From: Myxococcales bacterium
Lineage (GTDB): Bacteria; Myxococcota_A; Polyangia; Palsa-1104
DNA: 5,230 nt
Assembly: GCA_023248835.1 (NCBI GenBank)
Contig: JAHFDU010000294.1
Span: forward strand, 1 to 5,230
Reading direction: 5' to 3'
Shown here: positions 1 to 5,230 of the stretch, one piece after another
Numbering within the stretch: position 1 is the first letter of the stretch
Layout of the letters: each line of letters starts with the position of its first letter
The notes under the pieces: model-generated
Database searches by the model: none
What the model saw: the letters and a program-made list of their open reading frames with translations, nothing else
What the model was told of the DNA's origin: nothing
Position numbers and translations under genes: made by a program

Positions 1-70
1 AAAAACAAAGGCGCTACTAGAAAAATGCGCAGAGGGGAAAGTTTGTGCTTGACGCCAACGCCACTTCATA

Positions 71-245
71 CTCGTGGGCGTGAAACGAAAATCCGTACCG
101 GCCGCCGACGGTGGAGCAAGACTCATGTGGCGACTCGGCACGCGTCGCCGTATCTGTAAAACACCACTGCGTAATTTTCTACAGTCTCTGGCTGCTTTCC
201 GTCGCTGATTCGCCCACGCCTACGCCCACGCCCACGGCAAAACTG
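71..245 (-). repeat. Diverged, longer copy of the GTGGGC-rich hairpin repeat
   Basis: This stretch aligns to the reverse complement of the 150-bp units at 3367-3666. Exact shared blocks are 81-95, 104-113, 116-127 and 196-220 (25 nt), plus AAAACTG at 239-245. The arms keep the CGTGGGCG/CGCCCACG motif, but the hexamers GTGGGC/GTAGGC are fewer on the left and in another order on the right. The apex differs: 68 nt (128-195) lie between the shared blocks where the 150-bp units have 10 nt. The copy ends about 14 nt past the lepB stop codon, so it would form a hairpin in the lepB 3' untranslated RNA. A role in termination or mRNA stability is inference. Outer boundaries are uncertain by several bases. 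Confidence 0.8.
154..184. other. Small hairpin inside the extra apex of the diverged repeat
   Basis: CTGTA (154-158) pairs with TACAG (180-184). The adjoining A-run (159-161) can pair with the T-run (175-178), leaving a single bulged C. This stem lies wholly within the roughly 58 nt that the other repeat copies lack, so that segment has its own fold. It could be a small nested insertion or an ancestral apex lost from the shorter copies. Confidence 0.4.
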
Positions 246-259
246 GCGAACCCTCAGAA

Positions 260-940
260 TCAATTGAGCCAGTGAAACGATCGATCCCAGCGGACGCCCT
301 CGGGACTACCGAACGACCAACCGACGAACAACGCGCGCGCTTCGATGAGTTCAATCGGCAAGAAACCCCAGACGCGTGAGTCGGCTGAGTTGTCACGGTT
401 GTCACCGAGGGTAAAAACGTGGTCGGGCGGAACTTTTATTGGCGCCATCGAGTAGGGTAGGCGAGCCGGATCGTTCAAGGTAACAAACGACCGCGTGCTC
501 ATTTTTTCCGTGTACGCAGCGCAATTGCGGTGGCTCCATTCGGCGGACGCCTCGTCGAAATCGAGGTAGCTGCATGGTCGCGTCTGCGGTTCATGCTCGA
601 TCGCGCTCCCGTTGACACGCACCTGACCGCCGGTGATCTCGACGGTATCGCCGCCGATGGCGATGGCTCGTTTGATCAAAGTTTTGTGATCGGCCGGGCT
701 CTCAAAAATGATGATGTCGCCGCGCTCGGGCGTGCGAGCTGCAATTTTTTTTCCTACAATGGGAATGCGCAGGCCATAGGCGAACTTGCTCGCCCAGATC
801 CGATCGCCGATTTCCAATGTAGGAATCATCGACCCGCTCGGAATGTAATAAGCTTGCGCGACAAACGATCGAAAGAACAGCACCGCGAACAGCGTCAGGC
901 CCCAGGACTTGGCGCTTTGGCGAACGGTGGATTTGGTCAT
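260..940 (-). CDS. lepB: Signal peptidase I (leader peptidase)
   Basis: This 226-aa protein is a type I signal peptidase, the membrane-bound Ser/Lys protease (S26) that cuts signal peptides from proteins exported by Sec or Tat. One N-terminal membrane helix (about residues 13-30) precedes the catalytic motif PSGSM, with nucleophile Ser37. The general base is Lys90 in LIKRAIAIGGD, and the conserved box GDNRDNSADSRVWGFLP (179-195) follows. Residues 119-150 form an insert with Cys123 and Cys140, as in Gram-negative LepB, where such cysteines can form a disulfide. E. coli LepB has two N-terminal helices; one, as here, is common elsewhere. The ATG at 940-938 places the helix correctly, although no good Shine-Dalgarno is visible before it. 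It lies 39 nt downstream of the phasin-like gene and is probably co-transcribed. All catalytic motifs are intact, so the enzyme should be active. Confidence 0.96.
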   Translation of the reverse strand: MTKSTVRQSAKSWGLTLFAVLFFRSFVAQAYYIPSGSMIPTLEIGDRIWASKFAYGLRIPIVGKKIAARTPERGDIIIFESPADHKTLIKRAIAIGGDTVEITGGQVRVNGSAIEHEPQTRPCSYLDFDEASAEWSHRNCAAYTEKMSTRSFVTLNDPARLPYSMAPIKVPPDHVFTLGDNRDNSADSRVWGFLPIELIEARALFVGWSFGSPEGVRWDRSFHWLN

Positions 941-979
941 GACCGTAAAACAAAGGCCGCGCGTAGATATTCCAAGCGG

Positions 980-1330
980 TTACGAAACGTGCTTGCTGGC
1001 CTTGTCCTTTGCCGCCGCCACTTTTTCGCGCACGATGCGGTCGACTTTTTTCGCCAGGTCGTCCACTTTGCTCGAGAGCACCTTGAACTCCGCTTTGCTG
1101 GCGAAATCAAGCGCGCCGCGAACCCGGCCGACCACCGTGCCCCAGGCGCCTTTGAGCTGCGCCGGCACTTCGTCAAGCGAGGCTTTGGCCTTGGTCTCGA
1201 GCTGGCCGATCTCTTCGATCACCTTTTTCTCGACCTGGCCAAGGTCTTGCTTGACCTTGTTTTCGAATCCGATGAATTGAGTCTTTGCCTGGGAAAAACG
1301 ATCTTTGAGTCGCTCGCTTACGGTTGCCAT
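980..1330 (-). CDS. Phasin-like amphipathic coiled-coil protein
   Basis: This 116-aa protein is rich in Lys, Glu, Ala and Val, with no cysteine, signal peptide or membrane helix. Almost the whole chain is predicted amphipathic helix. A break around residues 54-68 (VPAQLKGAWGTVVGR) separates an N-terminal helix from a C-terminal heptad segment, ALDFASKAEFKVLSSKVDDL and beyond. That pattern, a short linker followed by an 'L-S-x-K-V-D-x-L' coiled coil, resembles the oligomerisation tail of phasin-family proteins, which coat polyhydroxyalkanoate granules. The likeness is compositional, so granule binding is only an inference; a general stress or scaffold protein is equally possible. The start ATG (1330-1328) has a strong AGGAGG five bases upstream. 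It is the first gene of a probable unit with lepB, under the promoter at 1363-1390. Confidence 0.8.
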   Translation of the reverse strand: MATVSERLKDRFSQAKTQFIGFENKVKQDLGQVEKKVIEEIGQLETKAKASLDEVPAQLKGAWGTVVGRVRGALDFASKAEFKVLSSKVDDLAKKVDRIVREKVAAAKDKASKHVS

Positions 1331-1335
1331 TTTTG

Positions 1336-1341
1336 CCTCCT
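1336..1341 (-). promoter_or_regulatory. Strong Shine-Dalgarno of the phasin-like gene
   Basis: On the minus strand this reads AGGAGG, five bases before the ATG at 1330-1328. It fixes the start. Its outermost base is also the last base of the 15-nt palindrome at 1341-1355, so a protein bound there could affect translation as well as transcription. Confidence 0.85.
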
Positions 1342-1355
1342 AACGCATTGCGTTA
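1341..1355. promoter_or_regulatory. 15-nt perfect palindrome, candidate operator
   Basis: TAACGCA-T-TGCGTTA has perfect seven-base arms around one central base. It lies between the predicted transcription start (about 1356, minus strand) and the Shine-Dalgarno of the phasin-like gene, a classic position for a repressor. The regulator is unknown and none is encoded in this window. Confidence 0.45.
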
Positions 1356-1362
1356 TGACGCG

Positions 1363-1390
1363 AATGTACGCCTTAAGCCAGGTTTGTCAA
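1363..1390 (-). promoter_or_regulatory. Sigma-70-type promoter for the phasin-like gene and lepB
   Basis: On the minus strand, a perfect -35 TTGACA (1390-1385) is followed after 16 nt by TACATT (1368-1363), a 4/6 match to TATAAT. Predicted initiation is near 1356, giving a leader of about 25 nt before the ATG at 1330. No second promoter is evident in the 39-nt gap before lepB, so lepB may depend on this one. Confidence 0.7.
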
Positions 1391-1420
1391 CCGGCAATCG
1401 CAAGAAATATGCTCAGATGT

Positions 1421-1448
1421 AGGACAATGAATTACACGATATTACATT
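1421..1448 (+). promoter_or_regulatory. Possible promoter of the glycosyltransferase gene
   Basis: AGGACA (1421-1426, 4/6 to TTGACA) and TACATT (1443-1448) are 16 nt apart, the same spacing and -10 hexamer as the divergent promoter at 1363-1390. Initiation near 1455 would give a leader of about 50 nt. The -10 overlaps the second of two ATTACA direct repeats (1431-1436 and 1441-1446), which lie exactly one helical turn apart and could bind an activator. This is a weak match made by eye. Confidence 0.35.
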
Positions 1449-1490
1449 TTGATGACAATTGACTGCGACCGCAGAGCTAGATAGGGCGCG

Positions 1491-1496
1491 AAGGAG
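1491..1496 (+). promoter_or_regulatory. Shine-Dalgarno deciding the glycosyltransferase start
   Basis: AAGGAG lies ten bases before the ATG at 1507. The reading frame is open further upstream to a TTG at 1459, but that codon has no ribosome binding site and would add 16 polar residues in front of the first membrane helix. The ATG at 1507 is therefore preferred. Confidence 0.75.
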
Positions 1497-1506
1497 ACAG
1501 TCGCCC

Positions 1507-2963
<1,457 letters not shown>

Positions 2964-2967
<4 letters not shown>

Positions 2968-3323
2968 ACGCTGTTACTAGCGACCATCCGTATCGGCAAG
3001 CAGAAATCGCTCCGACCTGGAGCGAGGCGGAGCTGTCATCCGCCCTGTTCGAACTCGCCAACCGGGCAAAGTACGTCGAAGATTGGTTTCGCATCGCCTG
3101 CTGGGTGAGTTCCGTAATCGCCAGCATGGTGGTGTGGGCCTGCCTGCTGCGCCCGTTTGCAGTGGTCTGGACCTGCTTGATTTGTACCGCGTTCGTGCGT
3201 GGACTCGGCAAGCTGGCTGTTCGTGCGCGAGAAAAGAAATGGATCGCAGAGGCGGCGTGGCAACATGGAGTCCCTGCTGCGCTGCTTAGCGAAAGATTTG
3301 TCCGCACCCAGCTGCCACCGTAA
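2964..3323 (+). CDS. Small two-helix membrane protein coupled to the glycosyltransferase
   Basis: This 119-aa protein is not recognised as a named family. A polar N-terminus (1-40) is followed by two hydrophobic segments (about 44-62 and 64-80) split by Arg63-Pro64, forming a tight hairpin. The C-terminus is basic and polar (RAREKKW onward). The hydrophobic part carries several Cys and Trp residues. The frame is open to 2622 upstream, but that part lies entirely inside the glycosyltransferase. The ATG at 2964 forms an ATGA overlap with its stop, which signals translational coupling and near-equal expression. A role as an accessory or stabilising subunit of the glycosyltransferase is inferred from this overlap and the shared membrane location. 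Confidence 0.8.
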
Positions 3324-3366
3324 GTTAGTCTAAAAGCAAGTTATCTAGTCTGACTGAAGGTCCGTA

Positions 3367-3516
3367 GGTCCGTCAGTTTTATCGTGGGCGTAGGCGTGGG
3401 CGTGGGCGAATCAGCGACGGAAACGGCCAGCCGCATGAGTCTTGCGTCACCGTCGGCAGAGAGCGCGGATTTTCGTTTCACGCCTACGCCCACGCCCACG
3501 AAAGTGACGGACCTCA
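3367..3516 (+). repeat. Tandem hairpin repeat, unit 1 (150 bp)
   Basis: This is the first of two head-to-tail 150-bp units. It is built as nested inverted repeats. The outer arms are GGTCCGTCA (3367-3375) and TGACGGACC (3505-3513). The middle GTGGGC/GTAGGC hexamer arms (3383-3402 and 3481-3500) pair imperfectly because the variant hexamers sit in different places. The inner arms are CGACGG (3415-3420) and CCGTCG (3450-3455). The whole unit could fold as one long hairpin or cruciform. Eight bases, AGGTCCGT (3358-3365), are repeated directly before the unit and may be a remnant of another copy. It has no transposase and no credible coding role; a REP/MITE-like intergenic element is the best description. 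Confidence 0.92.
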
Positions 3517-3524
3517 GGTCCGTC
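3506..3524. repeat. Unit-junction palindrome
   Basis: GACGGACCT-C-AGGTCCGTC is a perfect palindrome with nine-base arms, made where the right outer arm of unit 1 meets the left outer arm of unit 2. It would be a small hairpin in its own right and could be the recombination or insertion point that created the tandem. Confidence 0.7.
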
Positions 3525-3666
3525 AGTTTTATCGTGGGCGTAGGCGTGGGCGTGGGCGAATCAGCGACGGAAACGGCCAGCCGCATGAGTCTTGCGTCAC
3601 CGTCGGCAGAGGGCGCGGATTTTCGTTTCACGCCTACGCCCACGCCTACGAAAGTGACGGATCCCA
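3517..3666 (+). repeat. Tandem hairpin repeat, unit 2 (150 bp)
   Basis: The unit follows unit 1 with no spacer and differs at four positions by eye (3461/3611 A to G, 3497/3647 C to T, 3512/3662 C to T, 3514/3664 T to C), about 97% identity. The last two changes damage the outer right arm. The near-identity points to a recent duplication or to homogenisation by recombination. It ends about 14 bp before the vapB -35 element, so transcription coming from the glycosyltransferase genes would have to pass both hairpins to reach vapB. Confidence 0.92.
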
Positions 3667-3679
3667 GTGTCTGAGAGTA

Positions 3680-3708
3680 TTGCATCTGATAACAAATTAT
3701 GCTAGATT
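3680..3708 (+). promoter_or_regulatory. vapBC promoter, probably giving a leaderless mRNA
   Basis: TTGCAT (3680-3685) and TAGATT (3703-3708) are 17 nt apart, and TG at 3700-3701 supplies an extended -10. Initiation seven bases downstream would fall at or next to the A of the vapB ATG (3715). No Shine-Dalgarno exists before that ATG, which fits a leaderless transcript. The -35 is only a 3/6 match. Confidence 0.55.
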
Positions 3709-3715
3709 GTTATCA
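3687..3715. promoter_or_regulatory. Inverted-repeat operator of the vapBC promoter
   Basis: TGATAACAA (3687-3695) and its exact reverse complement TTGTTATCA (3707-3715) are separated by 11 nt, so arm centres are 20 bp, about two helical turns, apart. This is suitable for two ribbon-helix-helix dimers. The arms flank and overlap the -10 element, and the right arm ends on the first base of the vapB start codon. Autorepression by VapB or VapBC is known for the family and is inferred here. Confidence 0.7.
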
Positions 3716-3939
3716 TGGTGCGTACCCAAATCAGTCTCTCGATATTTGAATATTCAGCGGCTAAGCGCGAAGCGAAGAAGCTCGGTGTCTCCCTCGCCGA
3801 ATTGCTGCGACGTTCGCTGCGCAATCTTCTTTCGGTCGACGAGACTAAGCCATGGATGCGCTATGCCGGCATGATCGAGAGTGGAGATCCCCGCTCAAGT
3901 CAAAACATCGATGACGTGGTGTATGGCCAAAAGCCCTGA
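3715..3939 (+). CDS. vapB: VapB-type ribbon-helix-helix antitoxin
   Basis: This 74-aa protein has the two-part build of a VapB antitoxin. Residues 1-40 are a ribbon-helix-helix DNA-binding fold: the strand VRTQISLSI, a helix with KREAKKL, the GVS turn, and the helix LAELLRRSLRNLL. The tail PWMRYAGMIESGDPRSSQNI, ending in DDVVYG (46-71), matches the toxin-wrapping motif seen in PIN-toxin antitoxins. It should bind and inhibit the downstream VapC and repress its own promoter through the inverted repeat at 3687-3715. The start at 3715 gives the usual 'MVRTQI' opening and has no Shine-Dalgarno. Its last 17 bases overlap vapC. The pair sits directly after a repeat array, which suggests accessory, possibly transferred, DNA. 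Confidence 0.9.
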   Translation: MVRTQISLSIFEYSAAKREAKKLGVSLAELLRRSLRNLLSVDETKPWMRYAGMIESGDPRSSQNIDDVVYGQKP

Positions 3940-4333
3940 GGCCTACGTCGATACTTCGGCGCTGATTGCATTTCTCGATCGATCGGATACCCACCACGCA
4001 CTTTTTCGCCAAGCTTTTGCGCAGCCACCACCACTGGTGACCACCAGCTTGGTTGTCGGCGAGGGCCAAGCCTGGTTTTTGCGCCGCTACGATCGCACTC
4101 GCGCCTTACAGTTCCTTTCGATGATTGAAGATCTGAAGCCGCTCAAAATTCTCGACGCTGGCAAGCAAGAAGTGGCAGCAGCGACGACACTGCTACGAAA
4201 ATTTTCCGACCAAGACATGACGCTCACCGACGCCGTCGGTCTCTACCTCATGAAAGCCCGCAAGATCCGCCTCTGCTGGTCAACCGATTTTCATCTCAGT
4301 CTCACCGGCGTCACCCTGCTCATCGACCGCTGA
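3923..4333 (+). CDS. vapC: VapC-type PIN-domain toxin ribonuclease
   Basis: This 136-aa protein is a single PIN domain of normal VapC length. Such toxins cut RNA (tRNA, rRNA or mRNA) using Mg2+ bound by acidic residues. The acidic set is visible: Asp10 in AYVDTSALIAF, Glu47 in VVGEGQ, Asp98 and Asp103 in DMTLTDAVGLYL, and Asp122 in STDFHL. Nothing suggests inactivation. The specific RNA target cannot be predicted. The ATG at 3923 overlaps vapB by 17 bases and lacks a Shine-Dalgarno, so translation is probably coupled to vapB, keeping antitoxin in step with toxin. An in-frame ATG at 3911 would add MTWC and is a less likely start; the still longer frame from a GTG at 3881 is unlikely. Confidence 0.92.
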   Translation: MAKSPEAYVDTSALIAFLDRSDTHHALFRQAFAQPPPLVTTSLVVGEGQAWFLRRYDRTRALQFLSMIEDLKPLKILDAGKQEVAAATTLLRKFSDQDMTLTDAVGLYLMKARKIRLCWSTDFHLSLTGVTLLIDR

Positions 4334-4359
4334 TCTCAAGCGGCGAAAGACATTTTGCA

Positions 4360-4384
4360 CAGGGAGACGGGGAGAACAGGGAGG
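4360..4384 (+). repeat. Left arm of a GGGAGA-rich inverted repeat
   Basis: This 25-nt purine-rich arm (CAGGGAGACGGGGAGAACAG, then GGAGG) is the near reverse complement of 5137-5160, with one base of indel and one mismatch. It lies 26 bases after the vapC stop and about 80 bases past the end of the minus-strand 178-aa gene. A short same-strand fragment CAGGGAGA recurs at 5087-5094. It may be an intergenic short-repeat family or the ends of a small cassette. Confidence 0.7.
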
Positions 4385-4445
4385 ATATTGGGGGAAGACG
4401 TACTTTTTTGGCGAAGAACACTACGGTTCTCCGAATAAGGACATT

Positions 4446-4458
4446 CTGCTCTGAGCAG
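4446..4458. other. 13-nt palindrome just after the 178-aa gene
   Basis: CTGCTC-T-GAGCAG is a perfect six-base palindrome around one central base, six bases beyond the minus-strand stop codon. As RNA it could form a small hairpin, but no T-run follows on the minus strand, so it is not a convincing intrinsic terminator. Confidence 0.35.
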
Positions 4459-4463
4459 GGGAC

Positions 4464-5000
4464 CTACGAGTTCATCCCTCCCGATGTCAGGGCATCCATG
4501 AGGCGCTTTCGCCAGTGGTCCTCGTCTATGGCGATCGACGCCGCGATGCGCTCCTTGCGTACGGCTAGTATGATTTCGCCCGTTGTCCACAAGACCAGAC
4601 CGGCAACGATGCCTCCCAAGAACGATCCGATACTTCGGAAGCGCCACCACGCGACGAAACCTGTAGCAGCCGCGGCAATGGGAATGCCGACCTTCTGATA
4701 CAACGCGGCTGGATAATCGGGCTTGAGTACCGGCGAAGTATCGATGAACAGGTTCAGTTCGGTAGACCCGACGCCGATGCTCAATGAAACGTAGGTTCCA
4801 TTATCGAGCCAACCTTCCGTGGTCCAGGAGATACCAGCTTTTTCTCCATAGCGATAATCAATCGCGCCGACCTGTTGCTGCAGATGTGGCACCAGCGTCG
4901 CGACTACTTGCCGCAGCAGTTGTTCGGCAGACGCATTGCTCGCAGTGCGTGTCGGATCGACCTGTAGGACAATTTTCGACCGACTCACGTGCGAAACCAC
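4464..5000 (-). CDS. Membrane protein of unknown function, 178 aa
   Basis: I do not recognise this family. The N-terminal 100 residues form a soluble domain with a helix around 25-45 (AEQLLRQVVATLVPHLQQQ) and a strand-rich part, about 55-88 (GISWTTEGWLDNGTYVSLSI, then GVGSTELNLFID). Two hydrophobic segments follow, about 104-119 and 124-147, split by Arg120 and Arg122, so they probably form a membrane hairpin. The tail (148-178) is charged. There is no signal peptide, so the N-terminal domain is probably cytoplasmic. The start is a GTG with GGAGG four bases upstream. The frame is open to a TGA at 5075-5073, but no other usual start codon lies there. A second GTG at 4988 is too far from the ribosome site. 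The gene stands alone between inverted-repeat arms. Confidence 0.75.
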   Translation of the reverse strand: MVSHVSRSKIVLQVDPTRTASNASAEQLLRQVVATLVPHLQQQVGAIDYRYGEKAGISWTTEGWLDNGTYVSLSIGVGSTELNLFIDTSPVLKPDYPAALYQKVGIPIAAAATGFVAWWRFRSIGSFLGGIVAGLVLWTTGEIILAVRKERIAASIAIDEDHWRKRLMDALTSGGMNS

Positions 5001-5004
5001 CTTG

Positions 5005-5009
5005 CCTCC
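5005..5009 (-). promoter_or_regulatory. Shine-Dalgarno of the 178-aa gene
   Basis: GGAGG on the minus strand lies four bases before the GTG at 5000-4998. The spacing is slightly short, but this is the only ribosome site near any in-frame start, so it decides the GTG call. Confidence 0.6.
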
Positions 5010-5136
5010 AACACCTGGGACAGCGAAGGAAAATTCGTGGTCAGCGTTAGGGATGGTTTGTGGACCGTCATTTCAATTTCAACATTCAGGGAGACATTCC
5101 CGCTCTGAGGGCGACACCAAAGAAAGTTTCTTCCGA

Positions 5137-5160
5137 CCTCCCTGATCTCCCGTCTCCCTG
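5137..5160 (-). repeat. Right arm of the GGGAGA-rich inverted repeat
   Basis: Read on the minus strand this is CAGGGAGACGGGAGATCAGG, then GAGG, 24 nt, pairing with 4360-4384 apart from one missing G and one T/A change. It would lie in the 5' leader of the 178-aa gene. The similarity stops outside the arms, so the shared unit is short. Confidence 0.7.
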
Positions 5161-5188
5161 TAAGTCTCTTTCTGTGACGCGACAGCTA

Positions 5189-5218
5189 TTTATAAAACAC
5201 GTTAAATTCTTGTTTCAC
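5189..5218 (-). promoter_or_regulatory. Weak candidate promoter for the 178-aa gene
   Basis: On the minus strand GTGAAA (5218-5213, 4/6) and TATAAA (5194-5189, 5/6) are 18 nt apart in an AT-rich patch. The leader to the GTG would be about 180 nt and include the right inverted-repeat arm. Nothing else in 5001-5230 looks like a gene. Confidence 0.25.
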
Positions 5219-5230
5219 CGTCGCCAGGAC

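Noticed and set aside
1..70. Gene fragment at the left edge
   Set aside because: No frame shows a recognisable protein and no RNA gene is apparent; it is treated as intergenic.
530..1462. 310-aa plus-strand frame opposite lepB and the phasin-like gene
   Set aside because: It covers two genes on the other strand with clear motifs and start signals, and its translation has no recognisable domain or start site.
1463..1474. CTGCG-AC-CGCAG near-palindrome in the glycosyltransferase leader as a regulatory hairpin
   Set aside because: The two-base loop is too tight for a good RNA hairpin and the site is short enough to arise by chance.
3358..3666. CRISPR array
   Set aside because: There are only two abutting 150-bp units with no unique spacers, and the repeats are long nested palindromes.
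3341..3685. Open reading frames on both strands across the tandem repeat (Pro-Thr and Gly-Val repeat proteins)
   Set aside because: The unit length of 150 bp is a multiple of three and GC-rich, so one stop-free unit stays open when duplicated. Both strands are open, no ribosome site is seen, and the palindromic design explains the sequence better.
4401..4410. T-run after vapC as an intrinsic terminator
   Set aside because: Six T residues occur, but no stable GC hairpin lies directly before them on the plus strand.
4336..4650. 104-aa minus-strand frame overlapping the 178-aa gene
   Set aside because: It is rich in Arg, Gly and His without a domain, runs through the inverted-repeat arm, and overlaps a better-supported gene.

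Overview
The window looks like a chromosomal segment of a fairly GC-rich Gram-negative bacterium. It carries a LepB-type signal peptidase with the two-cysteine insert seen in Gram-negative enzymes, a phasin-like helical protein, a membrane-bound processive family 2 glycosyltransferase, and a vapBC-type toxin-antitoxin pair. Intergenic spaces hold structured repeats. I would guess an environmental proteobacterium or a deltaproteobacterial/Binatota-like lineage, but the sequence alone cannot fix the taxon.

Layout: 1-260 has no gene. It contains a diverged copy (71-245) of a GTGGGC-rich hairpin repeat just past the lepB stop. On the minus strand, a 116-aa phasin-like coiled-coil protein (1330-980) is followed 39 nt later by lepB (940-260). 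They look like a two-gene unit read from a clear TTGACA-16-TACATT promoter with a 15-nt palindrome at its start site. Divergently, on the plus strand, a 486-aa glycosyltransferase (1507-2967) overlaps a 119-aa two-helix membrane protein (2964-3323) by an ATGA junction. Next come two tandem 150-bp copies of the hairpin repeat (3367-3666), opposite in orientation to the copy at 71-245. They are followed at once by vapB (3715-3939) and vapC (3923-4333), whose promoter, operator and start codon are packed into about 36 bp. The last gene is a minus-strand 178-aa protein of unknown function with two membrane helices (5000-4464), bracketed by a second, GGGAGA-rich inverted repeat (4360-4384 and 5137-5160).

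Functionally, the left part is envelope biology: protein export processing (LepB) and probable cell-surface or exported polysaccharide synthesis (the glycosyltransferase with its small membrane partner). The vapBC pair between repeats looks like an accessory insertion. I see no wholly new multi-gene system. The most interesting material is non-coding: the nested-palindrome repeat family in three copies, one carrying about 58 extra bases in its apex, and the apparently leaderless, self-overlapping control region of vapBC.
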